Position numbers and translations under genes: made by a program. Shown piece after piece: positions 1-8,340 of a stretch of 55,614 bases of DNA (position 1 is its first letter; the number at the start of each line of letters is the position of its first letter). Where the stretch lies: positions 1-55,614 of the forward strand of contig DYJL01000019.1 in the NCBI GenBank assembly GCA_020723105.1, read 5' to 3'. This DNA comes from Nitrospira japonica (GTDB lineage: Bacteria > Nitrospirota > Thermodesulfovibrionia > UBA6902). Under the pieces are notes generated by a model. It saw only the letters and a program-made list of their open reading frames with translations. It ran no database searches and had not been told where the DNA came from.

Positions 1-47
1 GAATAGTCATTAGTGAATAGTCGTTAGTAATTTTTCTGCTATTCACT
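1..47. repeat. dispersed AGTGAATAG-type repeat
   Basis: This stretch is made of near-repeats of TAGTGAATAGTC on the left and CTATTCACTCTTCAC on the right, so the two sides are partly inverted. It lies downstream (on the minus strand) of the last tRNA in the cluster, where a tuf gene would be expected further left outside the window. It resembles the other simple inverted repeats in the tRNA spacers. Confidence 0.5.
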
Positions 48-65
48 CTTCACTGCCGTTTCTCA

Positions 66-138
66 AGCCCATGACCGGGATTGAACCGGTGACCTCATCC
101 TTACCAAGGATGTGCTCTGCCAACTGAGCTACATGGGC
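66..138 (-). tRNA. tRNA-Thr(GGT)
   Basis: Read on the minus strand, this is a complete cloverleaf: acceptor GCCCATG pairs with CATGGGC, the D arm contains AGCTCAGTTGG, and the anticodon loop TTGGTAA gives anticodon GGT. The T arm contains GGTTCAATCC. CCA is not encoded, unlike in the three neighbouring tRNAs. It is the last member of the Thr-Tyr-Gly-Thr cluster. Confidence 0.95.
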
Positions 139-144
139 AATTTC

Positions 145-217
145 AGAGTTAAGAGTCATGAGTTAAGAGTTAAGTAAAAACCGCTTTCTTAACTCCTGAC
201 TCGTAACTCTTAACTCT
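145..217. repeat. inverted repeat, AGAGTTAAGAGT family
   Basis: The left arm (145-174) and the right arm (188-217) are about 30 nt each and match at roughly 26 of 30 positions when one is reversed and complemented. They are separated by a short A-rich spacer. The element fills the spacer between tRNA-Thr(GGT) and tRNA-Gly. A second copy sits at 520-593 and a half copy lies inside the amidotransferase gene near 11532. Confidence 0.8.
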
Positions 218-222
218 AATTC

Positions 223-297
223 TGGAGCGGGAAACGGGATTCGAACCCGCGACCCTCAGCTTGGAAGGCTGACGCTCTACCACTGAGCTACTCCCGC
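223..297 (-). tRNA. tRNA-Gly(TCC)
   Basis: Read on the minus strand: acceptor GCGGGAG, D arm AGCTCAGTGG, anticodon loop CTTCCAA giving anticodon TCC, and T arm GGTTCGAATCC. The gene encodes its 3' CCA (223-225). It is the third tRNA of the cluster. Confidence 0.95.
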
Positions 298-310
298 ATC
301 AACTACAGTG

Positions 311-340
311 ATTAGGGGTCAGGGATTAGGGATTAGAAAA
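311..340. repeat. dispersed repeat, ATTAGGGGTCAGGG family
   Basis: The 30-nt sequence starting ATTAGGGGTCAGGG and ending ATTAGAAAA occurs again, almost identical and inverted, at 12330-12359 between glnK and amt. Related GGGATTAGGGGATAGGG copies occur at 20793 and 45106. It lies in the Gly-Tyr tRNA spacer. Confidence 0.65.
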
Positions 341-406
341 AAAATCAAACAAATCTCTCTTCCCAATCTTTTAACTGACAACTAATCATTAACAACTATT
401 CACTGC

Positions 407-427
407 GAAATTTGCTTTGCAAATTTC
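407..427. repeat. short perfect hairpin in tRNA spacer
   Basis: GAAATTTGC and GCAAATTTC form a perfect 9-bp stem with a TTT loop just downstream of the encoded CCA of tRNA-Tyr (minus strand). It could be a processing or attenuation signal, or a repeat fragment. No strong U-tract follows, so it is not called a terminator. Confidence 0.5.
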
Positions 428-428
428 C

Positions 429-513
<85 letters not shown>

Positions 514-519
514 TGATTT

Positions 520-593
520 AGAGTTAAGAGTCATGAGTCAGGAGTTAAGTAAAAACCCCTCTTTCTTGACTCTTAACTCATAACTCTTGACTC
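520..593. repeat. inverted repeat, AGAGTTAAGAGT family
   Basis: The left arm (520-549) and right arm (565-593) are about 29-30 nt inverted copies with a few mismatches. This is the same family as 145-217. It separates tRNA-Tyr from tRNA-Thr(TGT). Confidence 0.8.
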
Positions 594-597
594 CCAA

Positions 598-673
598 TGG
601 AGCCGATGAAGGGATTCGAACCCCCGACCCTCTGATTACAAATCAGATGCTCTACCAACTGAGCTACACCGGC
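598..673 (-). tRNA. tRNA-Thr(TGT)
   Basis: On the minus strand the acceptor is GCCGGTG, the D arm is AGCTCAGTTGG, and the anticodon loop TTTGTAA gives TGT. The T arm contains GGTTCGAATCC and CCA is encoded (598-600). It is the first gene of the tRNA cluster that in many bacteria precedes tuf; the expected tuf would lie left of position 1. Confidence 0.95.
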
Positions 674-854
674 ATCCCATCAATATTCTCATACAAACGC
701 AAAAATACACTTAATCGAAGCCTTCTTTTCCAAAGCTCCGCTAAAGCGTTATCTTTACATAAATTCCAAAACCTTATTTATTAGAATTGATAATATAATA
801 GATTAATATGGTTTTGGTCAACCAGTAATCATAACACAAGATTTTTTTCTTTTA

Positions 855-1721
855 CTACCCTGTTCCATCCCGGCTACCCCATAAACGGGGATCAAGGGCA
901 TCCTGTAACCCTTCTCCAACAAGGTTATAACTTAACACCGTAATTAAAATAGCAAGGCCCGGGAAAACCGAAAGCCACCATGCTATCTCGATGTTGTCTT
1001 TGCCTAAGGTAAGGATATTGCCCCAACTCGGGATGGGCGGTTGAATACCTATCCCCAAGAAACTTAGCGCTGATTCTACCAGTATTGCGCTTGCAATTCC
1101 CAGGACAGCAGAGACAAAAACCGGCGCCATGCTGTTTACCATAATATGTTTAAAAATTATCCTTATATCACTTGCACCTAACGCCCTTGCAGCAAGCACA
1201 AACTCTCTTTCTTTCAGTGATAAAAATTCTGCCCTCACCAATCGGGACACTCCCATCCATGAAGTAAGCCCTATAACAATCATTATGTTCCAGATGCCGG
1301 GGCCGATAAAGGCAATTACTGCAAGTATGAGAAAAAAGGTTGGTATCGAAAGCATAATGTCAATAATCCTCATGATTATCCTGTCCGTCCAGCCTCCGTA
1401 ATAACCAGATATTGCACCAAACAACATTCCAATAACCGTTGCTATTCCTATTGCCACAAAACCTACTGAAAGGGATATCCGGCTCCCGTATATCATCCTT
1501 GAAAGGACATCCCTGCCAAGATCATCAGTGCCTAAGATATGTTTACTATTTGGTGCTTCAAGGATATGTTTTCTGTCAATATCGCTTGGATCATATGGAG
1601 AAATAAACGGGGCGAAGATCGCTGTGATAAATAGCAGCAGAACGGCAAGTCCGCCTGCCATTGCGAGTTTGTTTTTTTTGAACCGCTTCCAAAATAATTT
1701 ACTGAGAGAATAATTCCCCAT
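855..1721 (-). CDS. oligopeptide ABC transporter permease, DppC/OppC type
   Basis: This is the second permease of a peptide/nickel-class ABC importer in the inner membrane. The 288-residue protein has an N-terminal cytoplasmic tail and first membrane helix, the OppC-type N-terminal region (NSKHILGTDDLGRDVLSR), then the BPD_transp_1 core. The core carries the EAA-like loop (AARALGASDIRIIFKHIMVN) that contacts the ATPase. Length is normal for DppC. It is the third gene of a minus-strand run, binding protein - DppB - DppC. No ATPase genes follow, so the ATPases must be encoded elsewhere. Substrate (dipeptide, oligopeptide or other) cannot be read from sequence. Confidence 0.9.
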   Translation of the reverse strand: MGNYSLSKLFWKRFKKNKLAMAGGLAVLLLFITAIFAPFISPYDPSDIDRKHILEAPNSKHILGTDDLGRDVLSRMIYGSRISLSVGFVAIGIATVIGMLFGAISGYYGGWTDRIIMRIIDIMLSIPTFFLILAVIAFIGPGIWNIMIVIGLTSWMGVSRLVRAEFLSLKEREFVLAARALGASDIRIIFKHIMVNSMAPVFVSAVLGIASAILVESALSFLGIGIQPPIPSWGNILTLGKDNIEIAWWLSVFPGLAILITVLSYNLVGEGLQDALDPRLWGSRDGTG

Positions 1722-1769
1722 AGTTTTTTTCTTTTTCTACCCCCTCGTTACCCTATCCCCTATTTTTTT

Positions 1770-2768
1770 TCATCTTGCCCTTATTCTCGGGTCCGCAAAC
1801 ATGTAGCCGATATCAGCCAACAGATTGCCGATTAAAGTTAGTATGGCCCCGATTGTCAGAATACCCATAACCAAAGGATAGTCTCTCTGCATAACACTCG
1901 CATAAAACAATTGCCCCATTCCTGGTATGCCAAATATGTTTTCGAAAATAACGCTTCCGCCTATCAATCCAGGAACAGAAAGTCCCATTAGAGTGATAAT
2001 AGGCAGTAGAGCATTTTTCAGGGCATGTTTATATATAACCGTCTTTTCAGAAAGGCCCTTTGCACGAGCGGCTGTAATATAGTCCTGCCTGATAACCTCA
2101 AGCATGCTGCTTCTCATGTATCGTGAATCTGCGGCAAGTCCAGTAAAGGCAGATACAAATATTGGAAGTATAAGATGACTTAACCTGTCTGCTATTTGGC
2201 CGAGCACTGACAGGGAATCATGGTTTACAGATTTAAGCCCTGATATAGGAAGCCAGTGAAGGTGAATTCCAAAAAACATCATCAGGAGCAATGCAAACCA
2301 GAACGAAGGCATGGCAAATCCTATAAAAACAATTACAGTTGTAATCTTGTCATAAAGCGAGTATTGGTGTGTGGCAGAAAAAATACCCAGAGGGATTGCT
2401 ATGATCATGATAATAAACATGGATAGCAAATTAAGCATAAATGTTATAAACAACCTCCTTTCAAGAAGCGGTTGTTTGGTGTCCCAGATCTTTTCCATAA
2501 CAGGCCTTCTGTCGGTTGAGAAAGAATTGCCGAAATCGAGTTGGGCCACTCTCTTCAGCCAGATACCGTATTGAACCATTAGCGGCTTATCAAGTCCGTA
2601 TAATTTTTCGAGCCGCTCCCGTGCCTCAGGCGTAATTTTCGGATTCATTTCAGTCAAAATATCAGTAGGTTTCCCGGGGGCAAGCTGAAGGATCAAAAAC
2701 GAAACAAGGGTAATCCCAAATAAAGTTGGAATCATTTCAAAGAGTCGTTTGGCTAAGTAAGTTATCAT
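1770..2768 (-). CDS. oligopeptide ABC transporter permease, DppB/OppB type
   Basis: This is the first membrane subunit of the peptide importer. The 332-residue protein starts with the typical N-terminal helix ([20 protein letters not shown]). It then has a periplasmic loop, further helices and the EAA loop ([20 protein letters not shown]). It ends with a [11 protein letters not shown]-type segment and a conserved final DPRIRAR. It sits 48 nt upstream of the DppC-like gene. A repeat (2769-2824) lies directly upstream, so no good ribosome binding site is visible and translation may be weak or coupled. Confidence 0.9.
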   Translation of the reverse strand: MITYLAKRLFEMIPTLFGITLVSFLILQLAPGKPTDILTEMNPKITPEARERLEKLYGLDKPLMVQYGIWLKRVAQLDFGNSFSTDRRPVMEKIWDTKQPLLERRLFITFMLNLLSMFIIMIIAIPLGIFSATHQYSLYDKITTVIVFIGFAMPSFWFALLLMMFFGIHLHWLPISGLKSVNHDSLSVLGQIADRLSHLILPIFVSAFTGLAADSRYMRSSMLEVIRQDYITAARAKGLSEKTVIYKHALKNALLPIITLMGLSVPGLIGGSVIFENIFGIPGMGQLFYASVMQRDYPLVMGILTIGAILTLIGNLLADIGYMFADPRIRAR

Positions 2769-2824
2769 GTTAGTTTTTAGTTGTTAGTTTTTAGTTGTCA
2801 TACTAACAACTAAAAACTAACAAC
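2769..2824. repeat. inverted repeat between binding-protein and permease genes
   Basis: GTTAGTTTTTAGTTGTTAG (2769-2787) is repeated inverted at 2803-2821, with nested direct copies of the same unit. It fills nearly the whole gap between two genes of one operon. It may be a stabilising or attenuating hairpin in the transcript or simply an inserted miniature repeat. Confidence 0.7.
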
Positions 2825-2830
2825 TGTCTT

Positions 2831-4450
2831 TCACTGCTCTATCCTGTGCTTCTGCAACCTCTCCGGCACATACCATTTGTGAAGATTATAGCTTATTCCT
2901 ATTGTCGTGGGTTTAATGCCTTTAAACCTTGAATGTACAATTGGTGTAGCGTCGGGAACATACAAAAAGATATATGGCACTTCTTCTGCAAGTATCTCCT
3001 GAATCCTGTAATAATATTTTTTCCTTTTTTCAATATCAAAAGTCCTTCTGCCTTGTTCCAGCAAATCATCTACTTCCTTATTATTGAAACTGACAAAATT
3101 GAATTCCTTCTCCCGGGTCTTGCCTGAATACCAGATATCGTACTGGTCCGGGTCAATTCCGATGCTCCAGCCGAGTATAACAGCCTCAAAGCGCCTCTTA
3201 TCAACAAATTCATTTATAAATGTACTCCACTCGATCGCCCTTATATTAACCTTTATGCCTATCTTTGCAAGCCTCCACTGAATAATCGTCGCTGTATTCA
3301 TTCTCAGGCTATTACCCTGATTGGTCAGAATGCTGAATTCAAAAGGCTTACCGTCTTTTTCCAGAATCCCGTCACCATCCCTGTCTACCCATCCGGCATC
3401 CTTCAGGAGGTTTCTTGCCTTGTCCAGACTATATTCATATTTCCTTACATGAGGATTATACGGCCAGGTGTTTGGAACATAGGGCCCCGTTGCCGGGCTC
3501 CCAAGCCCGAATAAAACGACATCCACAATTTCACTTTTATCTATTGCATGAGCTATGGCCTGTCTCACACGCTTGTCCTTAAACCAGGGGTGTTTGAGAT
3601 TGAATCCCATATAAGTGTAGGAAAAAACGGGATAACGGAATTTCTGGAAATTTTCCTTATAAAAATCCGTACTCGTCTGCTTCGTATACTGAATCGGGGT
3701 CAGCCCCATCATGTCGATGCTGCCTGCATGCAATTCCAGAAACATAGTGGCAGGGTCAGGGATTATTTTGTAAACATACCTGCTGATATAAGGTCTTCCT
3801 TCGAAATAATCCTTATTGGATTCTAGGACTACCTCCTGTCCGGGTGACCACCTGAGGAGTTTGTAAGGACCGAGCCCGATGGGATTGCGCGTGAATTCTG
3901 TTTTTGTGATGTCCTTGCCTTCGAGCAGGTGTTTCGGAAGTACTATCAGACTCCCCCATGTAGTAAGGGCCGGGGCAAAAGGCTTTTCGTATATGACCCT
4001 GAAGGTGTAACGGTCAGGCATCTCGGCCTTTTTCACCTGGAGATAATCTTCTTTGTATGGAGTAGGCGTCTTTTCATCAATTATGGTTTTATAGCCGAAC
4101 ATGATATCTTCGGCAGTAAATTCAACGCCGTCAGTCCATTTCACTCCTTTTTTCAAGTGAAATGTAATAACCAGACCATCCGGAGAGATGTCCCATGAGT
4201 CTGCAAGGTCTCCGATGACGCTAAGGTCCGTATCATATTTTACAAGGCCGTTGAAAACCAGACCCGCAACTTCATGCGAAGCACTGTCGCCGGCAAGCAT
4301 CGGAATGAGAATGCTCGGTTCACCGATAGAACCAGCTATCAAGGCATCTCCATAAGTTGCCTGTTCAGGTTTTTCTGAACTGGTTACGGATTGCTGAGAT
4401 GCTGCCACGAAAAGCATTGCTATCAATAAAACGAGATATAACTGTTTCAT
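2831..4450 (-). CDS. peptide ABC transporter substrate-binding protein (SBP_bac_5)
   Basis: This is the extracytoplasmic binding protein of the peptide importer. The 539-residue product has an N-terminal signal peptide of about 20 residues (hydrophobic LYLVLLIAMLFVAA). The family 5 solute-binding fold follows, with characteristic blocks such as GLVKYDTDLSVIGDLADSW near residue 70, and KDKRVRQAIAHAIDK and GDGILEKDGKPFEF further on. No lipobox cysteine is seen, so the mature protein is probably periplasmic and soluble. It is the first gene of the transporter run; upstream (4451-4672) is a non-coding gap shared with the divergent helicase gene, where I see no clear promoter. Confidence 0.9.
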   Translation of the reverse strand: MKQLYLVLLIAMLFVAASQQSVTSSEKPEQATYGDALIAGSIGEPSILIPMLAGDSASHEVAGLVFNGLVKYDTDLSVIGDLADSWDISPDGLVITFHLKKGVKWTDGVEFTAEDIMFGYKTIIDEKTPTPYKEDYLQVKKAEMPDRYTFRVIYEKPFAPALTTWGSLIVLPKHLLEGKDITKTEFTRNPIGLGPYKLLRWSPGQEVVLESNKDYFEGRPYISRYVYKIIPDPATMFLELHAGSIDMMGLTPIQYTKQTSTDFYKENFQKFRYPVFSYTYMGFNLKHPWFKDKRVRQAIAHAIDKSEIVDVVLFGLGSPATGPYVPNTWPYNPHVRKYEYSLDKARNLLKDAGWVDRDGDGILEKDGKPFEFSILTNQGNSLRMNTATIIQWRLAKIGIKVNIRAIEWSTFINEFVDKRRFEAVILGWSIGIDPDQYDIWYSGKTREKEFNFVSFNNKEVDDLLEQGRRTFDIEKRKKYYYRIQEILAEEVPYIFLYVPDATPIVHSRFKGIKPTTIGISYNLHKWYVPERLQKHRIEQ

Positions 4451-4672
4451 AAAGGTAAATTAAGTTAATTTAAAATATAACTATTGTCAATAATCATGAA
4501 TGGCTCGCCCATTTGCTGCGGTAACCTGCCGTGACCTTGACACAATTTCCCCAAACTGTTACGCTTAGGCATCAAATAACTGCAGTACCCGGATGAAAAC
4601 TACGTCATTGTAATCCCCGAATACACCTTGGCTTTTTTCCCCGAACGCAGAACAAAAGAAAGAAGGAGTTTT

Positions 4673-5884
4673 ATGGAATTTAACGAATTTGATTTACACC
4701 CCCATGTTGCGGCCGGGGTAAAGGCCGCGGGCTATTTAACGCCGACACCAATTCAGTGTCAGGCCATACCGACGGTTCTAAAAGGAAGCGACGTAATGGG
4801 TCTGGCTCAGACTGGAACAGGTAAGACAGCGGCCTTTGTGCTGCCAATTCTGCACCGTCTGATACAAGGACCGCGCGGCCGGGTCCGGGCCCTCATCATC
4901 GCCCCAACACGCGAGCTGGCTGAACAAACGCATGAGTCCATTGGCAGCCTGGGAAAGCAAACCCGCCTCAGAAGCATAACCGTCTACGGCGGCGTAGCCA
5001 TGAACCCGCAGATACAGAAATTGCGTAACGGCGCCGAAATCGTTGTGGCATGCCCGGGCCGTTTGCTCGATCATATCAACCAGCGCAGCATCAACCTGTC
5101 GCACTTGGAGGCGCTTGTGCTTGACGAGGCGGACCGGATGTTCGACATGGGGTTTCTGCCTGATATCAGAAAGATCATAAGTCATGTGCCGGTCAAAAGA
5201 CAGACGCTGATGTTTTCGGCCACCATGCCGGATGATATCCGCAGGCTGGCGCACGAAGTCCTCCACGCGCCCGTCACGGTGCAGGTCGATCACGCCGCGC
5301 CTGCAAACACCGTCGCGCACGCGCTGTATCCTGTTGAGCAGCACCTGAAAACCTCTCTGCTCCTTGAGCTGCTGCGCCATACCGATACAGACTCCGTGCT
5401 GGTCTTTACGCGCACAAAACACCGCGCAAAACGCGTGGGGCAGCAACTTGAAAAGTCCGGCTACCGGGCCGTGTCTTTGCAGGGGAACCTGTCACAGAAC
5501 AAGAGACAGTCAGCGTTAGACGGCTTTCGTAAGGGCGCATATCAGATACTTGTTGCAACAGATATAGCGGCGCGCGGCATAGATGTCTCAAGCATATCCC
5601 ACGTCATAAACTACGACATGCCTGACACCGCCGACGCATACACACACCGGATTGGCCGCACTGGCCGTGCTGCAAAAACCGGCGACGCTTTCACATTCAT
5701 TACTCGTGAAGACAATGACATGGTGCGGAGCATCGAACGAATTCTCGGCGAGAAAGTAGAACACCGCATACTTGAAGGCTTCGATTATAAAACGCAAAGC
5801 GCCGCTCAAAAACATACCGGGCCTCACGCGGGAAGAACGGTAAAGAGAAGGTTCGGAACTATCGCCCTGTCTCCATCCCGCTGA
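4673..5884 (+). CDS. DEAD-box RNA helicase, RhlE-like
   Basis: This is an ATP-dependent RNA helicase, probably for ribosome assembly or RNA turnover. It carries the ordered motifs: Q motif (TPTPIQCQAIP), Walker A AQTGTGKT, PTRELA, CPGR, DEAD (LDEADRM), SAT, VFTRTKHRAKR, ATDIAARGIDV and HRIGRTGRA. The ATG at 4673 is preferred over the one at 4628 because AAGGAG precedes it and the family's Q-motif region follows directly. That gives 403 residues with a short basic tail (HAGRTVKRRFG). Codon use looks more GC-rich than in neighbouring genes, which hints at transfer. Its last 26 nt overlap the convergent ABC-F gene. Confidence 0.93.
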   Translation: MEFNEFDLHPHVAAGVKAAGYLTPTPIQCQAIPTVLKGSDVMGLAQTGTGKTAAFVLPILHRLIQGPRGRVRALIIAPTRELAEQTHESIGSLGKQTRLRSITVYGGVAMNPQIQKLRNGAEIVVACPGRLLDHINQRSINLSHLEALVLDEADRMFDMGFLPDIRKIISHVPVKRQTLMFSATMPDDIRRLAHEVLHAPVTVQVDHAAPANTVAHALYPVEQHLKTSLLLELLRHTDTDSVLVFTRTKHRAKRVGQQLEKSGYRAVSLQGNLSQNKRQSALDGFRKGAYQILVATDIAARGIDVSSISHVINYDMPDTADAYTHRIGRTGRAAKTGDAFTFITREDNDMVRSIERILGEKVEHRILEGFDYKTQSAAQKHTGPHAGRTVKRRFGTIALSPSR

Positions 5885-7718
5885 GTCTTTCTTCAAACTC
5901 CTGGGTTCGGGTCTCAAGTTCGATATGTAGCTGCTCCAGTTCAGAGAAGAGAGATTCTATCCTCGATTGCGAATTATGAAGTGACTTTGACAGTGAGGTG
6001 ATGGCGCTGCCGTCACCTTTAGCTGATGCATCCATAATTTCTTTATTGCCTTGCTTAATCATCGCTTCAAGGCCCATGATCTCGCTTTCAATTTCAATAG
6101 TCCGCTTCTGCAAGGCACCGAGGGTCCTTGATTTCTCATTGACAAGTTCCGCTCGGAGGCGGCGGCGGAGTTTCTTGTCCACGGCTTTCCCTCCATTCGC
6201 TTTAGGGTCCCGCGGGGCCGGAGGGGTTTCATTACTCCATCCCACTCTGTCAAGGAAGTCCTGATATGTGCCTTCAAAAAGTGTGGCCTTCCCGCCATCA
6301 AAAACAATGAGCCGTGTTGCAATGGCATGGAGTATCATTTCACTGTGAGTAACGATAACTACAGCGCCGTTAAATTCATCTATCGCCTCAAGCAGAGAAT
6401 CGGTAGACTCCATATCGAGATGGTTTGTAGGTTCATCAAGTATCAGCATATTGGCCGGGCTGACGAGTAATTTTCCAAGCAGCACGCGGCTCTTTTCACC
6501 GCCGGAGAGGACGCTTATTTTTTTTAGAGCATGGTCCTTCGGAAACATCATGATACCGCATATGCTGCGCGATACACCCCTGTTATGGTCCGGGTGTGCG
6601 TCCATAATCTCTTCTTCCACTGTTTTCTGCGGGTCCAGCCTGTTTATATTTGTCTGTCCGAAATATGCAAACTTCAGGTCATTGTGACAGTGGACCTCGC
6701 CGCTTAAAGGAGCTAATTCACCAGTCAAAAGGTTTAAGAGTGTTGTCTTACCCTTGCCGTTTTTTCCTATTATTGCGATGCGGTCCTTTTTTCCGATATA
6801 AAAACTCAATCTGTCAATTAATGGTTCGCCGAATTTAAATCCGAAATACAGGTCTGTTATTTCCATAAGCTGTTTGCCTGTAAAAGGGGCTGAATTAAAG
6901 GTGAAGTCAAGGTTCCTTGTATCGGACAATTTTTCGAGTCGCTCCTGTTTCTGCAAGGCCTTGACCCTTGATTGAACCGCTTTTGCCTTGGTAGCCTTGG
7001 CCCGGAAGCGGTTTATGAACTGCTCGATCTCCGTCCGCTTTTTCTCGTCATTTATACGAGTCTTCTCATATATCTCTTCTTCAAGCAGAAGCTGTTGATA
7101 CACATTTTCTGTAGGCCCGGCTATCTTTTTTATCCCGCAACGATGGATAGCCATTGTGTGTGTTGTAACAGAGTCCATGATTGAGCGGTCATGCGTAATT
7201 ATCATCAGCTCCTTTCTCCAGCTTCGTAAAAATTGTACAAGCCATCGGAGCGATACGATGTCGAGATAGTTCGTGGGTTCGTCAAGCAACAGGAGATTCG
7301 GGTCTGAGACAAGCACCTTTGCAAGGTTCAGCCTTACCTGAAACCCGCCGGACAACCGCAGGGGATCTATACTGAAATCGTCAGTGGAAAACCCGAGACC
7401 CATAAGTATAGCTTCAGCCTTGTAGCTCTCATCCTTGTGGTCCTCACGGGGAGGAAGGCTAAGGCATGCTTCTTTCAGTACCGTATCTTCAGAGAACCTT
7501 ATGTGCTGCGAGAGATGCCCGATTCTGTAACCGGCGGGAATGCTGATGACACCGGAGTCAGGATGTTCCTGCCCGAGCATCAGCCTGAAGAGTGTTGTCT
7601 TGCCGTGACCGTTTCGCCCCACAAGTCCAATGCGCTCACCGGGATTGATTATAAAACCAATCTTGTCGAAGAGAACTTGCTGACCGTATGATTTATATAA
7701 GTTGCTGACCTGTATCAT
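5859..7718 (-). CDS. ABC-F family ATPase (ribosome-associated)
   Basis: This soluble protein has two ABC ATPase domains and no membrane segment, as in ABC-F proteins that act on the ribosome during stalling or give antibiotic protection. Domain 1 has Walker A GRNGHGKTT and LSGGFQ, then LLLDEPTNYLD. The linker (roughly 230-290) is charged and helical. Domain 2 has GKNGKGKTT, LSGGEKSR and LILDEPTNHLD. A long charged C-terminal coiled coil follows. At 619 residues it is the size of YheS/Uup-like members; the exact subfamily is not decided. It converges with the helicase gene (26-nt overlap) and diverges from darP. Confidence 0.92.
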   Translation of the reverse strand: MIQVSNLYKSYGQQVLFDKIGFIINPGERIGLVGRNGHGKTTLFRLMLGQEHPDSGVISIPAGYRIGHLSQHIRFSEDTVLKEACLSLPPREDHKDESYKAEAILMGLGFSTDDFSIDPLRLSGGFQVRLNLAKVLVSDPNLLLLDEPTNYLDIVSLRWLVQFLRSWRKELMIITHDRSIMDSVTTHTMAIHRCGIKKIAGPTENVYQQLLLEEEIYEKTRINDEKKRTEIEQFINRFRAKATKAKAVQSRVKALQKQERLEKLSDTRNLDFTFNSAPFTGKQLMEITDLYFGFKFGEPLIDRLSFYIGKKDRIAIIGKNGKGKTTLLNLLTGELAPLSGEVHCHNDLKFAYFGQTNINRLDPQKTVEEEIMDAHPDHNRGVSRSICGIMMFPKDHALKKISVLSGGEKSRVLLGKLLVSPANMLILDEPTNHLDMESTDSLLEAIDEFNGAVVIVTHSEMILHAIATRLIVFDGGKATLFEGTYQDFLDRVGWSNETPPAPRDPKANGGKAVDKKLRRRLRAELVNEKSRTLGALQKRTIEIESEIMGLEAMIKQGNKEIMDASAKGDGSAITSLSKSLHNSQSRIESLFSELEQLHIELETRTQEFEERLSGMETGR

Positions 7719-7833
7719 TTTGCTGTATGTTAATCTGCACTGTGATTTTATGGTACTATTTAACTTTCATGCATTTCCAGTGCGTATCAAAACAGGAACT
7801 GGCAGTTCGAGGAGTCAACGGGGAAAATATACT

Positions 7834-8340
7834 ATGGAGCCGACAAGCAAAACTCGTAAGAAAAAAGAAGCGCACTCTCTGCAAGAAATTGGCGAGCGGC
7901 TTATGGAATTATCTGACGATCAGCTCAGGATTATTGATCTGCCCGCAGAAATCTATGAGGCTGTCGCCTTCGCAAAAACAATCAAAAAAGGCGGTGGACT
8001 CCGCCGACAGAAGCAGTATATCGGCACCCTGATGCGGAAATGTGATCCCGATCCTATTCAGGAAGCCCTTCAAAATATAGAACAGGGGAACTACAACAAC
8101 ACTGCAGCGTTTAAAGAGATTGAATATTGGCGGGATGAACTTGTAGCAGGAAATAAACGGCTTATGGATGACCTTCTGAAAAAATGCCCTGATGCAGAAC
8201 GGCAACAATTAGCCCAACTCATCCGGACTGCCATAAAGGAAAGAGAAAATAACCGACCTCCCAAAGCATCCCGGGCCTTATTTCAGTATCTGAAAGAAAT
8301 TCGTTTTGAACAATCTGAAGAAACAGACAAAAGTCATTGA
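7834..8340 (+). CDS. DarP/YjgA family ribosome-associated protein (DUF615)
   Basis: DarP (YjgA) binds pre-50S ribosomal particles and helps late assembly. The protein is 168 residues from the ATG at 7834, which has GGGGA about 9 nt upstream; the open frame runs back to 7702 but that part does not resemble the family. Recognisable blocks are LPAEIYEAVAFAKTIKKGGG, LRRQKQYIGTLMRK (near 60-75) and the C-terminal KASRALFQYLKEI. It is charged and has no membrane segment. The next gene starts inside its 3' end (35-nt overlap), so the two are probably co-translated. Confidence 0.85.
   Translation: MEPTSKTRKKKEAHSLQEIGERLMELSDDQLRIIDLPAEIYEAVAFAKTIKKGGGLRRQKQYIGTLMRKCDPDPIQEALQNIEQGNYNNTAAFKEIEYWRDELVAGNKRLMDDLLKKCPDAERQQLAQLIRTAIKERENNRPPKASRALFQYLKEIRFEQSEETDKSH

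Noticed and set aside
311-340. Resemblance of TTAGGG-rich repeats to telomere repeats
   Set aside because: They are single short copies, not arrays, and occur inside the chromosome between ordinary genes. A dispersed repeat family explains them better.
2970-2992. A TGGCAC...TGC string like a sigma-54 promoter on the plus strand
   Set aside because: It is inside the binding-protein gene on the opposite strand with no gene to drive, and its -12 box is poor. It is probably chance.
4778-5446. A 222-codon open frame on the minus strand under the DEAD-box helicase gene
   Set aside because: It lies fully inside the clear helicase gene on the other strand, has no ribosome binding site or family resemblance, and is rich in the residues expected from an antisense shadow.
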